NCBI GenBank assembly: GCA_016702545.1
Contig: JADJDT010000042.1
Coordinates: 209,849-273,848 of the forward strand
Origin: Pseudomonadota bacterium
GTDB lineage: Bacteria > Myxococcota_A > Polyangia > GCA-2747355
Length of the DNA stretch: 64,000 bases
Direction: 5' to 3'
The notes beneath the pieces are model-generated. The model had not been told where the DNA came from, searched no databases, and was given only the letters and a program-made list of their open reading frames with translations. The number at the start of each line of letters is the position of its first letter. The stretch's first letter is position 1. The position numbers and the translations under genes are program-made. Below are positions 22,702 through 31,534 of this stretch, piece by piece.

Positions 22702-22720
22702 GGAGCTGAAGGAGTCTGTG

Positions 22721-23305
22721 ATGCGAACGCTATTACGCCCCGCGCTTTCCTTGCTCGCGATCTTCACCCTGATCACGGGCCTCGCCTACCCGCTGGCGAT
22801 CACGGGCGTGGCCCAGCTCGTCTTCCCACGGCAGGCCAATGGGAGCCTGCTGCGGGACGAGGGCCAGGTGATCGGCTCGGCGCTGATTGGCCAACGCTTC
22901 ACTCAGCCGCGCTACTTCTGGGGCCGACCGTCGGCGACGAGCCCCCAGCCCTATAACGCAGCGGCCTCGACGGGCTCCAATCTCGGGCCGTTGAATCCGG
23001 CCTTGCGCGCCGCCGTGGAGCAGCGCGTGGGCGTGCTGCGTGCGCACGCTCCCTCGAGCCCCGCGGCCATTCCCGTCGACCTCGTGACCGCCTCGGGCAG
23101 TGGGCTCGACCCGGACCTCTCGCCCGCGGCGGCGCTGTACCAGGTCGCTCGGGTGGCGCGGGTGCGAGGCCTGGCGGTGTCCCAGGTGCGCGCGCTGGTC
23201 GAGGGCCAGATCGAGTGGCGAACCTTCGGCCTGCTGGGCGAGCCGCGGGTGAACGTGCTGCGGCTCAACCTGGCGCTTGACGCGCTGGCCCGGCCCGGTG
23301 CCTGA
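22721..23305 (+). CDS. kdpC: KdpC, accessory subunit of the potassium-transporting ATPase
   Basis: A complete 194-residue KdpC: one N-terminal membrane helix (LSLLAIFTLITGLAYPLAIT), the YFWGRPSATSPQPYNAAAS block and the periplasmic signature LVTASGSGLDPDLSPAAALY. It stabilises ATP binding in KdpFABC. AAGGAG is about 6 bases before the ATG at 22721; a GTG one codon upstream is less likely. kdpD follows after 27 bases. Confidence 0.95.
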   Translation: MRTLLRPALSLLAIFTLITGLAYPLAITGVAQLVFPRQANGSLLRDEGQVIGSALIGQRFTQPRYFWGRPSATSPQPYNAAASTGSNLGPLNPALRAAVEQRVGVLRAHAPSSPAAIPVDLVTASGSGLDPDLSPAAALYQVARVARVRGLAVSQVRALVEGQIEWRTFGLLGEPRVNVLRLNLALDALARPGA

Positions 23306-23332
23306 GTGGAGGGCAGGAGGGGGCCTGGCCGG

Positions 23333-26050
23333 ATGAGCGAGGCGAGCGACAGGCCGGATCCCGATGCGCTGCTGCGCCGCGTGCAGCGCGAGGAAACGCG
23401 GGCCCAGCGCGGCAAGCTGCGGCTCTTCTTCGGCTTCGCGCCGGGGGTCGGCAAGACCTATCGGATGCTGCAGGTCGCGCGCGACCTGGTCATCGAGCAG
23501 CAACTCGACGTGGTAGTCGGGATCGCAGAGACCCATCGGCGGCAGGAAACGGCAGTGCTGCTGCTGGGGCTCGAGCTGCTGCCACGGCGACAAATCGCCT
23601 ATCGCGGGCGCGTGCTGGAGGAGTTCGATCTCGACGCCGCCCTCGCGCGCAAGCCGCAGGTGATCGTGGTCGACGAGCTGGCGCACACCAACGTGCCGGG
23701 CTCGCGCCATCCCAAGCGCTGGCAGGACGTCGAGGAGCTGTTGGCCGCGGGCATCGACGTGCTGACGACGATGAACGTCCAGCATGTCGAGAGCCTCAAC
23801 GATGTGATCGCGCAGATCTCGCGCATCCAGGTGCGCGAGACGGTGCCGGACTCGGTGCTCGATGCTGCCGACGCGATCGAGCTGATCGACATCGCGCCCG
23901 AGGAGCTGCTCCAGCGGCTCAAGGAGGGCAAGGTCTATCTGCCCGAGCAGGCGCAGCGCGCGGCCGAGCACTTCTTTCAGCGTGGTAACCTGCTGGCGCT
24001 GCGCGAGCTGGCGCTGCGGCGCACCGCTCAGCACGTCGACGAGGACGTGCGCGAGTATCGCGAGGCGCACGGGGTCGCGGCGACCTGGCCGGCGGGCGAG
24101 CGCATCCTCGTCTGCGTCGGACCCGCGCCCAGCTCGGGGCGCCTGATCCGGGCCGCGGCGCGGATGGCGGCCGGCCTGCGCTGTCCGTGGGTCGCCTCCT
24201 ACGTCGAGTTGGCCACGCTCGACAGCATGAGCGACGTCGATCGCGAGCGCCTGGAGGTGCATCTGCGGGTCGCCGAGTCGCTGGGGGCAGCGGTGGTCCG
24301 GCTCTCCGGGGTGAGTGTGTCAGAGGCGCTGCTGGCCTACGCGCGCAAGCACAACGTGACGCGCCTGATCATCGGCAAGCCGACGCACTCACGGCTGCGC
24401 GATCGGCTGCGCGGCTCGCTGCTGGACGAGGTCGTACGGGGCAGCGGTGACATCGACGTGCACGTGATTAGCGGCGACAACCTGGGCGAGGCGCCGGTTC
24501 GCGGCGGGGGTCCGATCGCGACCCGGGCGCGTCCCGCGCACTACGCTGCTGCGGTCGGGATCGTCGGCGCGACCCTCGGACTCGCCATGCTGCTGCGCGC
24601 CGTGCTCGGATTGCCGGATCTGGAGATGTTGTTCTTGCTGGCCGTGATGGCGACGGCCGCAAGGTTCGGTCGTGGGCCCGCGCTGCTGGCTGCCGGGCTC
24701 GGCGTCGCGTGCTATGACTTCTTCTTCGTCCTGCCGCTGCACACGCTCTCGGTCGCCGATCGGCGGTATTTCCTAAGCTTCGCGATGATGTTTGGGGTGG
24801 GCATTCTGATCAGCGAGCTGGCCGGACGCCTGCGACGCCAGGAGCGCGACGCGCTCGGGCGCGAGGAGCGCACGGCGGGGCTCTACGCCTTGACCAAGGA
24901 GCTGGCCTCGACCGAGGAGCGCTCCGAGGTGGCAGCGATCGCGGCGCGTCACGCAGGCGATAGCTTCGGGGCGCGCGCCGTCGTGCTGTCGCTCGGCCCG
25001 GCGGGGGCGTTGGAGCTGGTGGGGAACTCGCCGCCGGAGGCCAGTTTGGACACGAAGGACCTTGGGGTGGCCCAATGGGCCTTCGAGCACGATCAGCTCT
25101 CGGGCTGCGGCACCGACACGCTCCCGGGCTCCCAGGCGCTCTGCGCGCCGCTGCGGGTCGGTCACGCGCGGCTCGGCGTGCTGGCGCTGGTGGCGGCCGA
25201 GCCGGCCGTGCTGAGTGTCGACCAACGGGCCTTCCTCGAGGTGTTCTGCCGCCACGTCGCCGTGGCCCTGGAGCGCTCCCGCCTGGCCGAGGAGGCGCGC
25301 CGCGCGGCCGTCCACGACAAGGCCGAGGAGATGCGCTCCTCCCTGCTGTCGGCGGTCTCTCACGACCTGCGGACCCCGCTCGCCTCGATCACCGGTGCTG
25401 CCACCGCCCTGCGTGACGAGACGCGGCTCGATGCCGCGACCAAGGGCGAGCTGGTGGACGCGATCGTCGAGCAAGCCGAACGGCTGGAGCGGCTGGTGGG
25501 CAACCTGCTCGACATGACGCGACTGGAGTCGGGGGCGCTCCAGCTCAAGCGCGACTGGGTGCCGCTGGAGGAGCTGGTCGGGTCCGCGCTGACGCGGCTG
25601 GAAACGCGGCTGGAAGCGCGGCGGGTGAGGGTGGTGATCCCCGCCGACCTGCCGCTGCTCTTCGTCGACCCCGTGCTGTGGGAACAGCTCTTCGTCAACC
25701 TGCTGGAGAACGCCGACAAGTACACGCCGCCGGGATCGCCGCTCGAGATCGTGGCGCGGCGGGACGGTGACCGCGTCGCGATCGAGGTGATCGATCATGG
25801 CCCCGGCCTTCCGCCGGGGTCCGAGCAGGAGCTCTTCGAGAAGTTCGTCCGCGGCCCCCACCGCGGCGTGGCCGGTGCGGGCCTCGGCTTGTCGATCTGC
25901 CGCGGCATCGCTGAGGCCCACGGTGGCACGATCCGCGCCGAGAACCACCCTGACGGTGGGGCCGTCTTCCGGATCGTCGTGCCGACCGGAGGCGAGGCCC
26001 CGTCGTTGCGGGGGCCCGGCGAGGACCGGCCCGCGGAGGAGCAGGTATGA
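23333..26050 (+). CDS. kdpD: KdpD, potassium-responsive sensor histidine kinase
   Basis: A complete 905-residue KdpD. In order: the N-terminal KdpD domain with Walker A GVGKT at about 38-42, a universal-stress-protein-like domain, four membrane helices (DUF4118, about 400-500), a GAF-like domain, HisKA with phosphoacceptor His677 in SHDLRTPLAS, and a HATPase domain with the N, G1 and G2 boxes near the end. It senses potassium limitation and phosphorylates KdpE. The ATG at 23333 follows a GGAGGGGG stretch; an in-frame GTG at 23306 would abut the kdpC stop. It overlaps kdpE by four bases. Confidence 0.96.
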   Translation: MSEASDRPDPDALLRRVQREETRAQRGKLRLFFGFAPGVGKTYRMLQVARDLVIEQQLDVVVGIAETHRRQETAVLLLGLELLPRRQIAYRGRVLEEFDLDAALARKPQVIVVDELAHTNVPGSRHPKRWQDVEELLAAGIDVLTTMNVQHVESLNDVIAQISRIQVRETVPDSVLDAADAIELIDIAPEELLQRLKEGKVYLPEQAQRAAEHFFQRGNLLALRELALRRTAQHVDEDVREYREAHGVAATWPAGERILVCVGPAPSSGRLIRAAARMAAGLRCPWVASYVELATLDSMSDVDRERLEVHLRVAESLGAAVVRLSGVSVSEALLAYARKHNVTRLIIGKPTHSRLRDRLRGSLLDEVVRGSGDIDVHVISGDNLGEAPVRGGGPIATRARPAHYAAAVGIVGATLGLAMLLRAVLGLPDLEMLFLLAVMATAARFGRGPALLAAGLGVACYDFFFVLPLHTLSVADRRYFLSFAMMFGVGILISELAGRLRRQERDALGREERTAGLYALTKELASTEERSEVAAIAARHAGDSFGARAVVLSLGPAGALELVGNSPPEASLDTKDLGVAQWAFEHDQLSGCGTDTLPGSQALCAPLRVGHARLGVLALVAAEPAVLSVDQRAFLEVFCRHVAVALERSRLAEEARRAAVHDKAEEMRSSLLSAVSHDLRTPLASITGAATALRDETRLDAATKGELVDAIVEQAERLERLVGNLLDMTRLESGALQLKRDWVPLEELVGSALTRLETRLEARRVRVVIPADLPLLFVDPVLWEQLFVNLLENADKYTPPGSPLEIVARRDGDRVAIEVIDHGPGLPPGSEQELFEKFVRGPHRGVAGAGLGLSICRGIAEAHGGTIRAENHPDGGAVFRIVVPTGGEAPSLRGPGEDRPAEEQV

Positions 26051-26749
26051 GCGCCCCCGGCGCCCTGGTGCTGGTGGTCGAGGATGAGCCGCAGCTGCGG
26101 CGCCTCATTCGCGCGGCGCTGACCGCGCACGGCTATCGCATGCTCGAGGCCGAGCGTGTAGCTGAGGCGCTGATGCTGCTGACGAGCCACAACCCGGAGG
26201 TGGTGCTGCTCGACCTTGGACTGCCCGACGGGGATGGCCTCGAGCTGATTCCCCGGGTGCGCGAGTGGAGCGCTGTGCCGATCATCGTCTTGTCCGCGCG
26301 TGGTCGCGAGGAGGACAAGGTCGCCGCGCTCGACGGGGGTGCCGACGACTACATAACCAAGCCCTTCGCGGTCAGCGAGCTGCTGGCGCGCCTGCGGGTG
26401 GCCCTCCGGCACGCGCAGGGCGCGGGGCTCGAGCGCGCCGGCGCAGGTGCTGGAGCTCGGCGAACTCAAGATCGACCTGGCCCGGCGCGAGGTCTCGCGC
26501 GCCGGCGAGGCGCTGCACCTCACGCCGATCGAGTACAGGCTGCTCGCGCTCTTGGCCCGGCACGCGGGCAAGGTGCTGACGCACCGTCAGATCTTGAAGG
26601 AGGTCTGGGGACCCGCCTACGCCAACCAGACCCACTACGTGCGGGTGCATATGGCGGAGCTGCGCAAGAAGGTCGAGCCCGAACCATCGCGGCCCCGGCT
26701 GCTCGTTACCGAGCCGGGGGTCGGCTACCGCCTACGCGACCGCGGCTGA
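26047..26749 (+). CDS. kdpE: KdpE, OmpR-family response regulator, frameshifted in the linker
   Basis: About 233 residues when joined. The receiver domain has the acidic pocket VVEDEP, phosphoacceptor Asp56 (VVLLDLGLPDGDG) and Lys in ITKPF. The C-terminal winged helix is in the next frame (LHLTPIEYRLLALLARHAGK, ending VTEPGVGYRLRDRG). The frame changes near 26430-26440, in the linker between domains; one extra base would explain it. Phosphorylated KdpE activates the kdpFABC promoter. The start overlaps the kdpD stop, so the two-component pair is coupled and lies in the same operon direction as its target. Confidence 0.9.
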
Positions 26750-26794
26750 GAGGCGCCCAAACTGGGGGGGTGGCCGCGGGGCCCACCGCCGCCC

Positions 26795-27208
26795 TCAGGC
26801 GAGCTGCACGAGGGCCTGGCCCTTCTTGACGCTCTCGCCGCCGACGACGAGGATCTTCGCCACCGTGCCGCCGATCGGCGCGGTGACGTTGCTCTCCATC
26901 TTCATCGCCTCGAGCAGCAGCAGCGGCTGGCCGGCCTCGACCTCTTGGCCGACCTCGACCAGCACGCGCACGACCAGGCCCATCACCACGCTGCGGCAGA
27001 GCTTGGCCTCGTCGACGCCCGCGATCGCCTCGGCACCGGCCGCGGCGGCAGCGTGCGCCGGTCCCGTGCCCGCAGCGGCGGGGCGCGGCTTGGCGCTGAC
27101 GGCCGCCGGAATGTTCGCCGGCGATCCGACGTGGGGCACGAAGGGCTCGTCGAGAACCTCGATCTCGGCCTCGTAGCGCTTGTCGTCGATCGTGATCTGG
27201 AGCTTCAT
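26795..27208 (-). CDS. Biotin carrier subunit (1.3S-like) of a biotin-dependent transcarboxylase/decarboxylase
   Basis: A 137-residue biotin/lipoyl-attachment protein with the biotinylation motif EAMKM (Lys103) near the C-terminus. An Ala/Pro-rich flexible linker (about 35-65) lies before it. The first 20 residues (MKLQITIDDKRYEAEIEVLD) match the N-terminal segment of OadA/transcarboxylase biotin subunits. It carries CO2 between the 5S-like and 12S-like subunits encoded upstream on the same strand. It is the last gene of that four-gene operon, 27 bases after the small-subunit gene. Confidence 0.93.
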   Translation of the reverse strand: MKLQITIDDKRYEAEIEVLDEPFVPHVGSPANIPAAVSAKPRPAAAGTGPAHAAAAAGAEAIAGVDEAKLCRSVVMGLVVRVLVEVGQEVEAGQPLLLLEAMKMESNVTAPIGGTVAKILVVGGESVKKGQALVQLA

Positions 27209-27235
27209 TCGCGTCTTCCTCGGCGCTCTGGCGCT

Positions 27236-27517
27236 CTAGGAGCGTTGCAGGTTGCGCTGGTGCAGCGTGGCGCGGCCTGCCTGGGACCAACTGCTCTGCT
27301 TGCCCACCAGCCGCGCGGAGCGGATTCGCACGTGCTTGCCGATATGAACGGCAAAAACCGCGCACATGATGGCCAGGTGCTCCTCGGGAACCTCGCCTTC
27401 GGGGGCGAGGCGGTCGAGGCGCTCGATCACCCGGGCCAGCAGGGAGCGCAGCTCAGCCAATTCCTTGTCGATGCGTTCCTTGTCGACGCGCGCTGCCTGA
27501 TCGATAGGGCTGCTCAT
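27236..27517 (-). CDS. Small subunit found between carboxyltransferase and biotin-carrier genes, function unclear
   Basis: A 93-residue protein: an N-terminal coiled coil (RIDKELAELRSLLARVIERL), then EEHLAIMCAVFAVHIGKHVR and a C-terminus with WSQAGR. The last part resembles the short cytoplasmic tail seen in small subunits of sodium-dependent decarboxylases and in unnamed proteins of propionyl-CoA carboxylase operons. There is no membrane helix. It overlaps the 12S gene by four bases (27514-27517). It probably links or stabilises the complex; this is inferred from position. Confidence 0.7.
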   Translation of the reverse strand: MSSPIDQAARVDKERIDKELAELRSLLARVIERLDRLAPEGEVPEEHLAIMCAVFAVHIGKHVRIRSARLVGKQSSWSQAGRATLHQRNLQRS

Positions 27518-29058
27518 AACGGGATCAATCCGTGCTTCTTGGCCGGCCGCAGCTCGCGCTTGGTCAACAGCGACGCCAGCGCTCGGGCGAGGAAGACCCG
27601 CGTGTGGCTCGGCTCGATGATGTCGTCCACCAGCTGCCGCGAGGCCGCGACATAGGGTGAGGCGAAGGCGCGTCGATACTCCTCGATCAGCTCCTTGCGC
27701 TTGGACTCCTGGTCGGGCGCCGCGTCGATCTCCTTGCGGAAGACCACGTTGACCGCCCCCTCGGCGCCCATCACCGCGACCTCGGCGGTGGGCCAGGCCA
27801 CGCTGGTGTCCGCTCCCAGATCCTTGGCGCACATCGCGAGGTAGGCGCCGCCGTAGGCCTTGCGCAGGATCACCGTCAGCTTCGGCACCGTCGCCGCCGA
27901 GTAGGCGAAGAGCATCTTGGCGCCGTGCCGAATGATGCCACCGTACTCTTGCTGCAGGCCCGGCATGAAGCCCGGCACGTCGACGAAGGTCACCAGCGGG
28001 ATGTTGAAGGCGTTGCAGAAGCGGATGAAGCGCGACGACTTGTCCGAGGCGTTGATGTCGAGCGCGCCGCCGAGCACCGCCGGCTGATTGGCGATCACGC
28101 CGACCGTGTGCCCGGTGATGCGCGCGAAGCCGACCACGATGTTCGCGGCGAAGCTCTGCTGGATCTCGAGGAAGTCGCCGTCGTCGACCGCCAGCGCGAT
28201 CACGTCCCGGACGTCGTAGGGCCGCTTGGGGTCATCGGGCACCACGGCCTCGAAGGCCTCGTTCGGCACCACCGCGAACTCGCGCGGATAGTGCGGCGGG
28301 TCCTCGAGGTTGTTCGAGGGCAGGAAGCTCAAGAGGCGCTTGCAGATGCGCACGGCCTCGTGGTCGTCCGCGGCGACGAAGTGCACGACCCCCGAGTAGC
28401 TCATCTGGGCGTCGGGGCCGCCGAGCTCCTCCATCGTCACGATCTCGCCGGTGACCTGCTTGATCACCGACGGCCCCGTGATGAACATCTGGGCCTGCTG
28501 CGTCTGGATGATGAAGTCCGTCAGCGCCGGGCTGTAGGCCGCGCCGCCGGCGCAGGGGCCGCAGATCAGCGAGATCTGCGGCACCGAGCCCGAGAGCATC
28601 ACGTTCTGGTGGAAGACCCGCCCGTAGCCCGAGAGGCTGTCGATGCCCTCCTGGACGCGCGCGCCGCCCGAGTCGTTGATGAAGACGAAGGGCGTGCCGG
28701 TCTTCTGCGCCCGCTTCATCGCCTCGGCGATCTTGTCGCAGTGGACCTCGCCCGCGGCGCCACCCGCGACCGTGAAGTCCTGGCTGGCGAGGTGCAGCGC
28801 CCGGCCGTCGACCGTCGCGGCGCCCGTCACCACGCCATCGGCGGGGAAGCTCTTGCCGGCCAGGCCGAAGAGCGTGGCGCGGTGTTGGGCGAAGGCGCCC
28901 GCCTCCTGCAGGCTGCCCGCGTCGACCAGCAGCTCGATGCGCTCGCGCGCGGTCAGCTTGCCGGCCGCGTGCTGCTTCTTGATCCGATCTTCGCCGCCGC
29001 CGACCAGCAGCGCCTGGCGCCGTTGCCGCAGCTCGCGAACCTTTTCCGTCATGCTCAT
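27514..29058 (-). CDS. Acyl-CoA carboxyltransferase subunit (12S transcarboxylase / propionyl-CoA carboxylase beta type)
   Basis: A complete 514-residue crotonase-fold carboxyltransferase. Signature stretches are FINDSGGARVQEGIDSLSGY, GPCAGGAAYSPALTDF in the N domain and FVDVPGFMPGLQQEYGGIIR, KAYGGAYLAMC in the C domain, which form the two oxyanion holes. It transfers CO2 between biotin and propionyl-CoA/methylmalonyl-CoA. The neighbouring 5S gene points to a transcarboxylase rather than an ATP-dependent carboxylase, since no biotin carboxylase gene is present in the cluster. Start is the ATG at 29058 (MSMTEKVREL), with 29052 as an alternative. Confidence 0.93.
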   Translation of the reverse strand: MSMTEKVRELRQRRQALLVGGGEDRIKKQHAAGKLTARERIELLVDAGSLQEAGAFAQHRATLFGLAGKSFPADGVVTGAATVDGRALHLASQDFTVAGGAAGEVHCDKIAEAMKRAQKTGTPFVFINDSGGARVQEGIDSLSGYGRVFHQNVMLSGSVPQISLICGPCAGGAAYSPALTDFIIQTQQAQMFITGPSVIKQVTGEIVTMEELGGPDAQMSYSGVVHFVAADDHEAVRICKRLLSFLPSNNLEDPPHYPREFAVVPNEAFEAVVPDDPKRPYDVRDVIALAVDDGDFLEIQQSFAANIVVGFARITGHTVGVIANQPAVLGGALDINASDKSSRFIRFCNAFNIPLVTFVDVPGFMPGLQQEYGGIIRHGAKMLFAYSAATVPKLTVILRKAYGGAYLAMCAKDLGADTSVAWPTAEVAVMGAEGAVNVVFRKEIDAAPDQESKRKELIEEYRRAFASPYVAASRQLVDDIIEPSHTRVFLARALASLLTKRELRPAKKHGLIPL

Positions 29059-29097
29059 CGTGAATGCCTGTGGGCGGCCCAACGCGGGCCGCGATGC

Positions 29098-30618
29098 TCA
29101 GCTCGGGCTGACCGTGACTTTGTGGGTGCGGCCGTGGATCGTGACGCTGTAGTTCACTGCCGCCGCCAGCGGCACCGCCGCCGGTCCGGCCGCAGCCCCG
29201 CCGGAACTGCCGGCAGCGGCGCCGGCCGGTGGCTTGGCAGCCGGCTTCTTGCTCACGTTCTTGGGACCCTCGGCCCGTGACGCGAAAAACTTCGGCGCCA
29301 CCTGCGGGAACATCGCAAAGGTCAGCACGTCCTCGTCGCTGCCGTTGGCGCCGGGTAGCGCGGTCGCCGAGGCCTTCAGCTCGTCCCACTCGGGCTTGAG
29401 CAGGTCGGCCGGGCGGCAGGTGATGGGCGGCTTCTTGGCGTGCTCCTCGGCGCGCTTCAGCACCTCGGGGTCCTTCGCCGTCGCCGTGGTGCCGTAGTAG
29501 CCGAGCATCAGGTCGGCGAACTCGCCGGTCATCGCCTTGTAGGGCCCCATCAGCACGTTGAAGACGGCCTGCGTGCCGACGATCTGGCTGGTGGGCGTGA
29601 CGAGCGGCGGGTAGCCCGAGACCTTGCGCGCGCGCGGTACTTCTTCCAGCACCTCTTGCAGTCGGTCGGCGGCGTCCTGCTGCTTGAGCTGGCTCTCCAT
29701 GTTGGAGATCATCCCACCGGGGATCTGGCTCTTGAAGATCTCGGTGTCGACGCCCGTGATGTTGGAGAGGAACTCGGCGTAGCGCGGCCGAATCTGCGCC
29801 ATGTGGTCGCGCACCTTGGCGATGCGCGCCAGATCGACCTGCGTGGTGTAGCCGGTGCCCTCGAGCATCTCGACGAAGCTCTCGGTCGGGTTGTGGCCGG
29901 GTCCGAGCGAAACCGAGCTGACCGCCGTGTCGACCATGTCGGCGCCGGCCTCGACGGCCTTCATCAGGCTGACCAGGGTGACCCCGGTGGTGGCGTGCGT
30001 GTGGACGTGGATCCGCACGTCCTGCCCGCACTGCTCCTTGATCGCCTTGACGATGTCGTAGGCCGGCTGGGGCTTGAGCAGCGCCGCCATGTCCTTGAGG
30101 CAGATCGAGTCGGCGCCCATCTCGATCAGCTTGTGCGCCAGCTCGACGTAGCCCTGCACCGTGTGGACCGGGCTGACGGTGTAGCAGATGGTGCCCTGGG
30201 CGTGCTTGCCAGTGCGCTTGACGGCCTTGAGCGCGACCTCGAGGTTGCGCGCGTCGTTCAGCGCATCGAAGACGCGGAAGACGTCCATGCCGTTGGCGGC
30301 GGCGCGCTCGACGAAGCGCGAGACGACCGAGTCCTCGTAGTGGCGGTAGCCGAGCAGGTTCTGCCCGCGCAGCAGCATCTGCAGCGGCGTCTTGGGCAGC
30401 AGCTTCTTGAAGCTGCGCAGCCGCTCCCAGGGGTCCTCGTTGAGGAAGCGGATGCACGAGTCGAAGGTCGCGCCGCCCCAGCACTCGAGCGACCAATAGC
30501 CCGCGTTGTCGAGGTCCTCACAGACGGGGACCATGTCTTCCATCGCGAGGCGCGTCGCCATCAGACTCTGATGCGCGTCGCGCAGCGCGAGCTCCGTGAT
30601 GTGAATCGTCTTCTTCAT
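29098..30618 (-). CDS. Pyruvate/oxaloacetate carboxyltransferase subunit (5S transcarboxylase type)
   Basis: A complete 506-residue protein with a TIM-barrel HMGL-like domain: RDAHQSLMATR at the N-terminus, the metal ligands in HVHTHATTG and the likely carbamylated Lys in SICLKDMAALL. A PYC-OADA domain and an Ala/Pro-rich tail follow, ending VNYSVTIHGRTHKVTVSPS, the start of a biotinyl-domain linker without the biotin domain. It exchanges CO2 between oxaloacetate/pyruvate and carboxybiotin. Together with the 12S and biotin carrier genes this forms a predicted methylmalonyl-CoA:pyruvate carboxytransferase used in propionate metabolism. It is the first gene of the operon. Confidence 0.92.
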   Translation of the reverse strand: MKKTIHITELALRDAHQSLMATRLAMEDMVPVCEDLDNAGYWSLECWGGATFDSCIRFLNEDPWERLRSFKKLLPKTPLQMLLRGQNLLGYRHYEDSVVSRFVERAAANGMDVFRVFDALNDARNLEVALKAVKRTGKHAQGTICYTVSPVHTVQGYVELAHKLIEMGADSICLKDMAALLKPQPAYDIVKAIKEQCGQDVRIHVHTHATTGVTLVSLMKAVEAGADMVDTAVSSVSLGPGHNPTESFVEMLEGTGYTTQVDLARIAKVRDHMAQIRPRYAEFLSNITGVDTEIFKSQIPGGMISNMESQLKQQDAADRLQEVLEEVPRARKVSGYPPLVTPTSQIVGTQAVFNVLMGPYKAMTGEFADLMLGYYGTTATAKDPEVLKRAEEHAKKPPITCRPADLLKPEWDELKASATALPGANGSDEDVLTFAMFPQVAPKFFASRAEGPKNVSKKPAAKPPAGAAAGSSGGAAAGPAAVPLAAAVNYSVTIHGRTHKVTVSPS

Positions 30619-30651
30619 GGCGCGTACTCTTCGGACGAATGACGCGACTTG

Positions 30652-31479
30652 TCAATTCCCCCGCTTGGCGGGGGACGGAGGCCAAGCGCAGGGTGCGAAT
30701 CTGGGGCGATAGCGCGTCGCTTGGCCATTGGATCCCGGGACGTGAAGCTCGACGTGGACGTGTTTCTCTGGGCCGATCTTCCCGATGAACCGGCCGTGCG
30801 GGAGCTGGGCGCCGGGCTTGATGCCGCGGGCCAACGATTCGAGGTGGGCATAACGGACGTCAATGGGCGGCCCGCTGGCGGGTGTGTAGCGGATGACCAC
30901 GGTCTTGTCGTAGCCCTCGAGCCACCCGGCGCTCACCACCCGACCCTGGGAGATCGGCTCGCCGCCGCCGAGGGGCCACCACCAGTGCGGGCCCTCGAAG
31001 GCGCCGGCGACGATCGGGGTGCCCCGGGCGGCCGGCAGATCGACCGCGCCGTGGAGGCGCAGCCGAGGCAGCAGGGCATCCTTCGCCTTCTTCGACCGGA
31101 CGCTGGAGTAACCCGAGCTGACCAGCGGATCACAGCTGCCCGCGAGGGGAGAGGCGATGCGGCTCGACACCACGAGCGGGGTCACGACCCCACGCCAGGT
31201 TGGGTCGACGAGCCCGACCGACGACCAGCCGGCCCCGCCGAGGCCGACGGCCGTGGCCAGGTAGAGGGTGCGCAGCGTGGCGAGGCCAGTGCGTCCCGAG
31301 TCGCCCCGGGAACGGCCTCCTGCGGCGCAGGTGCTAGCAGCCCGGGTGCGCGACCACGCACGGGCGCACGCCGGCGAGGGTCGCCCCAGGGCCACCGTGA
31401 CGCTGGCGCCCCAGCAGGTGAGAGCCACCAGCAGTGCCGGCCAACGGAGCTTCCACCGCGAGGTCATCCAGGACGGCAT
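30652..31479 (-). CDS. Secreted M23-like peptidase domain protein (LytM fold)
   Basis: A 275-residue protein with an N-terminal signal/anchor (WPALLVALTCWGASVTVALG). The C-terminal LytM-like domain shows GAVDLPAARGTPIVAGAFEG, VVIRYTP, VRYAHLESLARGIKPGAQL and EKHVHVELH. The first zinc-ligand His of the usual HxGxD motif is replaced here (LHGAVDLPA keeps His and Asp), and HVHVELH supplies the HxH. Peptidoglycan endopeptidase activity is therefore likely but not certain. The first about 110 residues are low-complexity. It lies 33 bases downstream of the 5S gene start, on the same strand, with no visible link. Starts at 31479 or 31467 are both possible. Confidence 0.72.
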   Translation of the reverse strand: MPSWMTSRWKLRWPALLVALTCWGASVTVALGRPSPACARAWSRTRAASTCAAGGRSRGDSGRTGLATLRTLYLATAVGLGGAGWSSVGLVDPTWRGVVTPLVVSSRIASPLAGSCDPLVSSGYSSVRSKKAKDALLPRLRLHGAVDLPAARGTPIVAGAFEGPHWWWPLGGGEPISQGRVVSAGWLEGYDKTVVIRYTPASGPPIDVRYAHLESLARGIKPGAQLPHGRFIGKIGPEKHVHVELHVPGSNGQATRYRPRFAPCAWPPSPAKRGN

Positions 31480-31534
31480 GGTGCAACCGCAAGGCCAGCA
31501 GCCGCAAGGCCAGCAACCACAGGGAACGCACGGG

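Noticed and set aside
26750..26794. Rho-independent terminator between kdpE and the biotin carrier gene
   Set aside because: GC-rich inverted segments are present (GTGGCC/GGCCCAC-like) but there is no T-run on either strand and the stem is imperfect.
31488..31525. CCGCAAGGCCAG tandem copies upstream of the M23-like gene as a regulatory array
   Set aside because: Only two and a half 12-base copies are present, with no symmetry or link to a promoter; most likely chance slippage.
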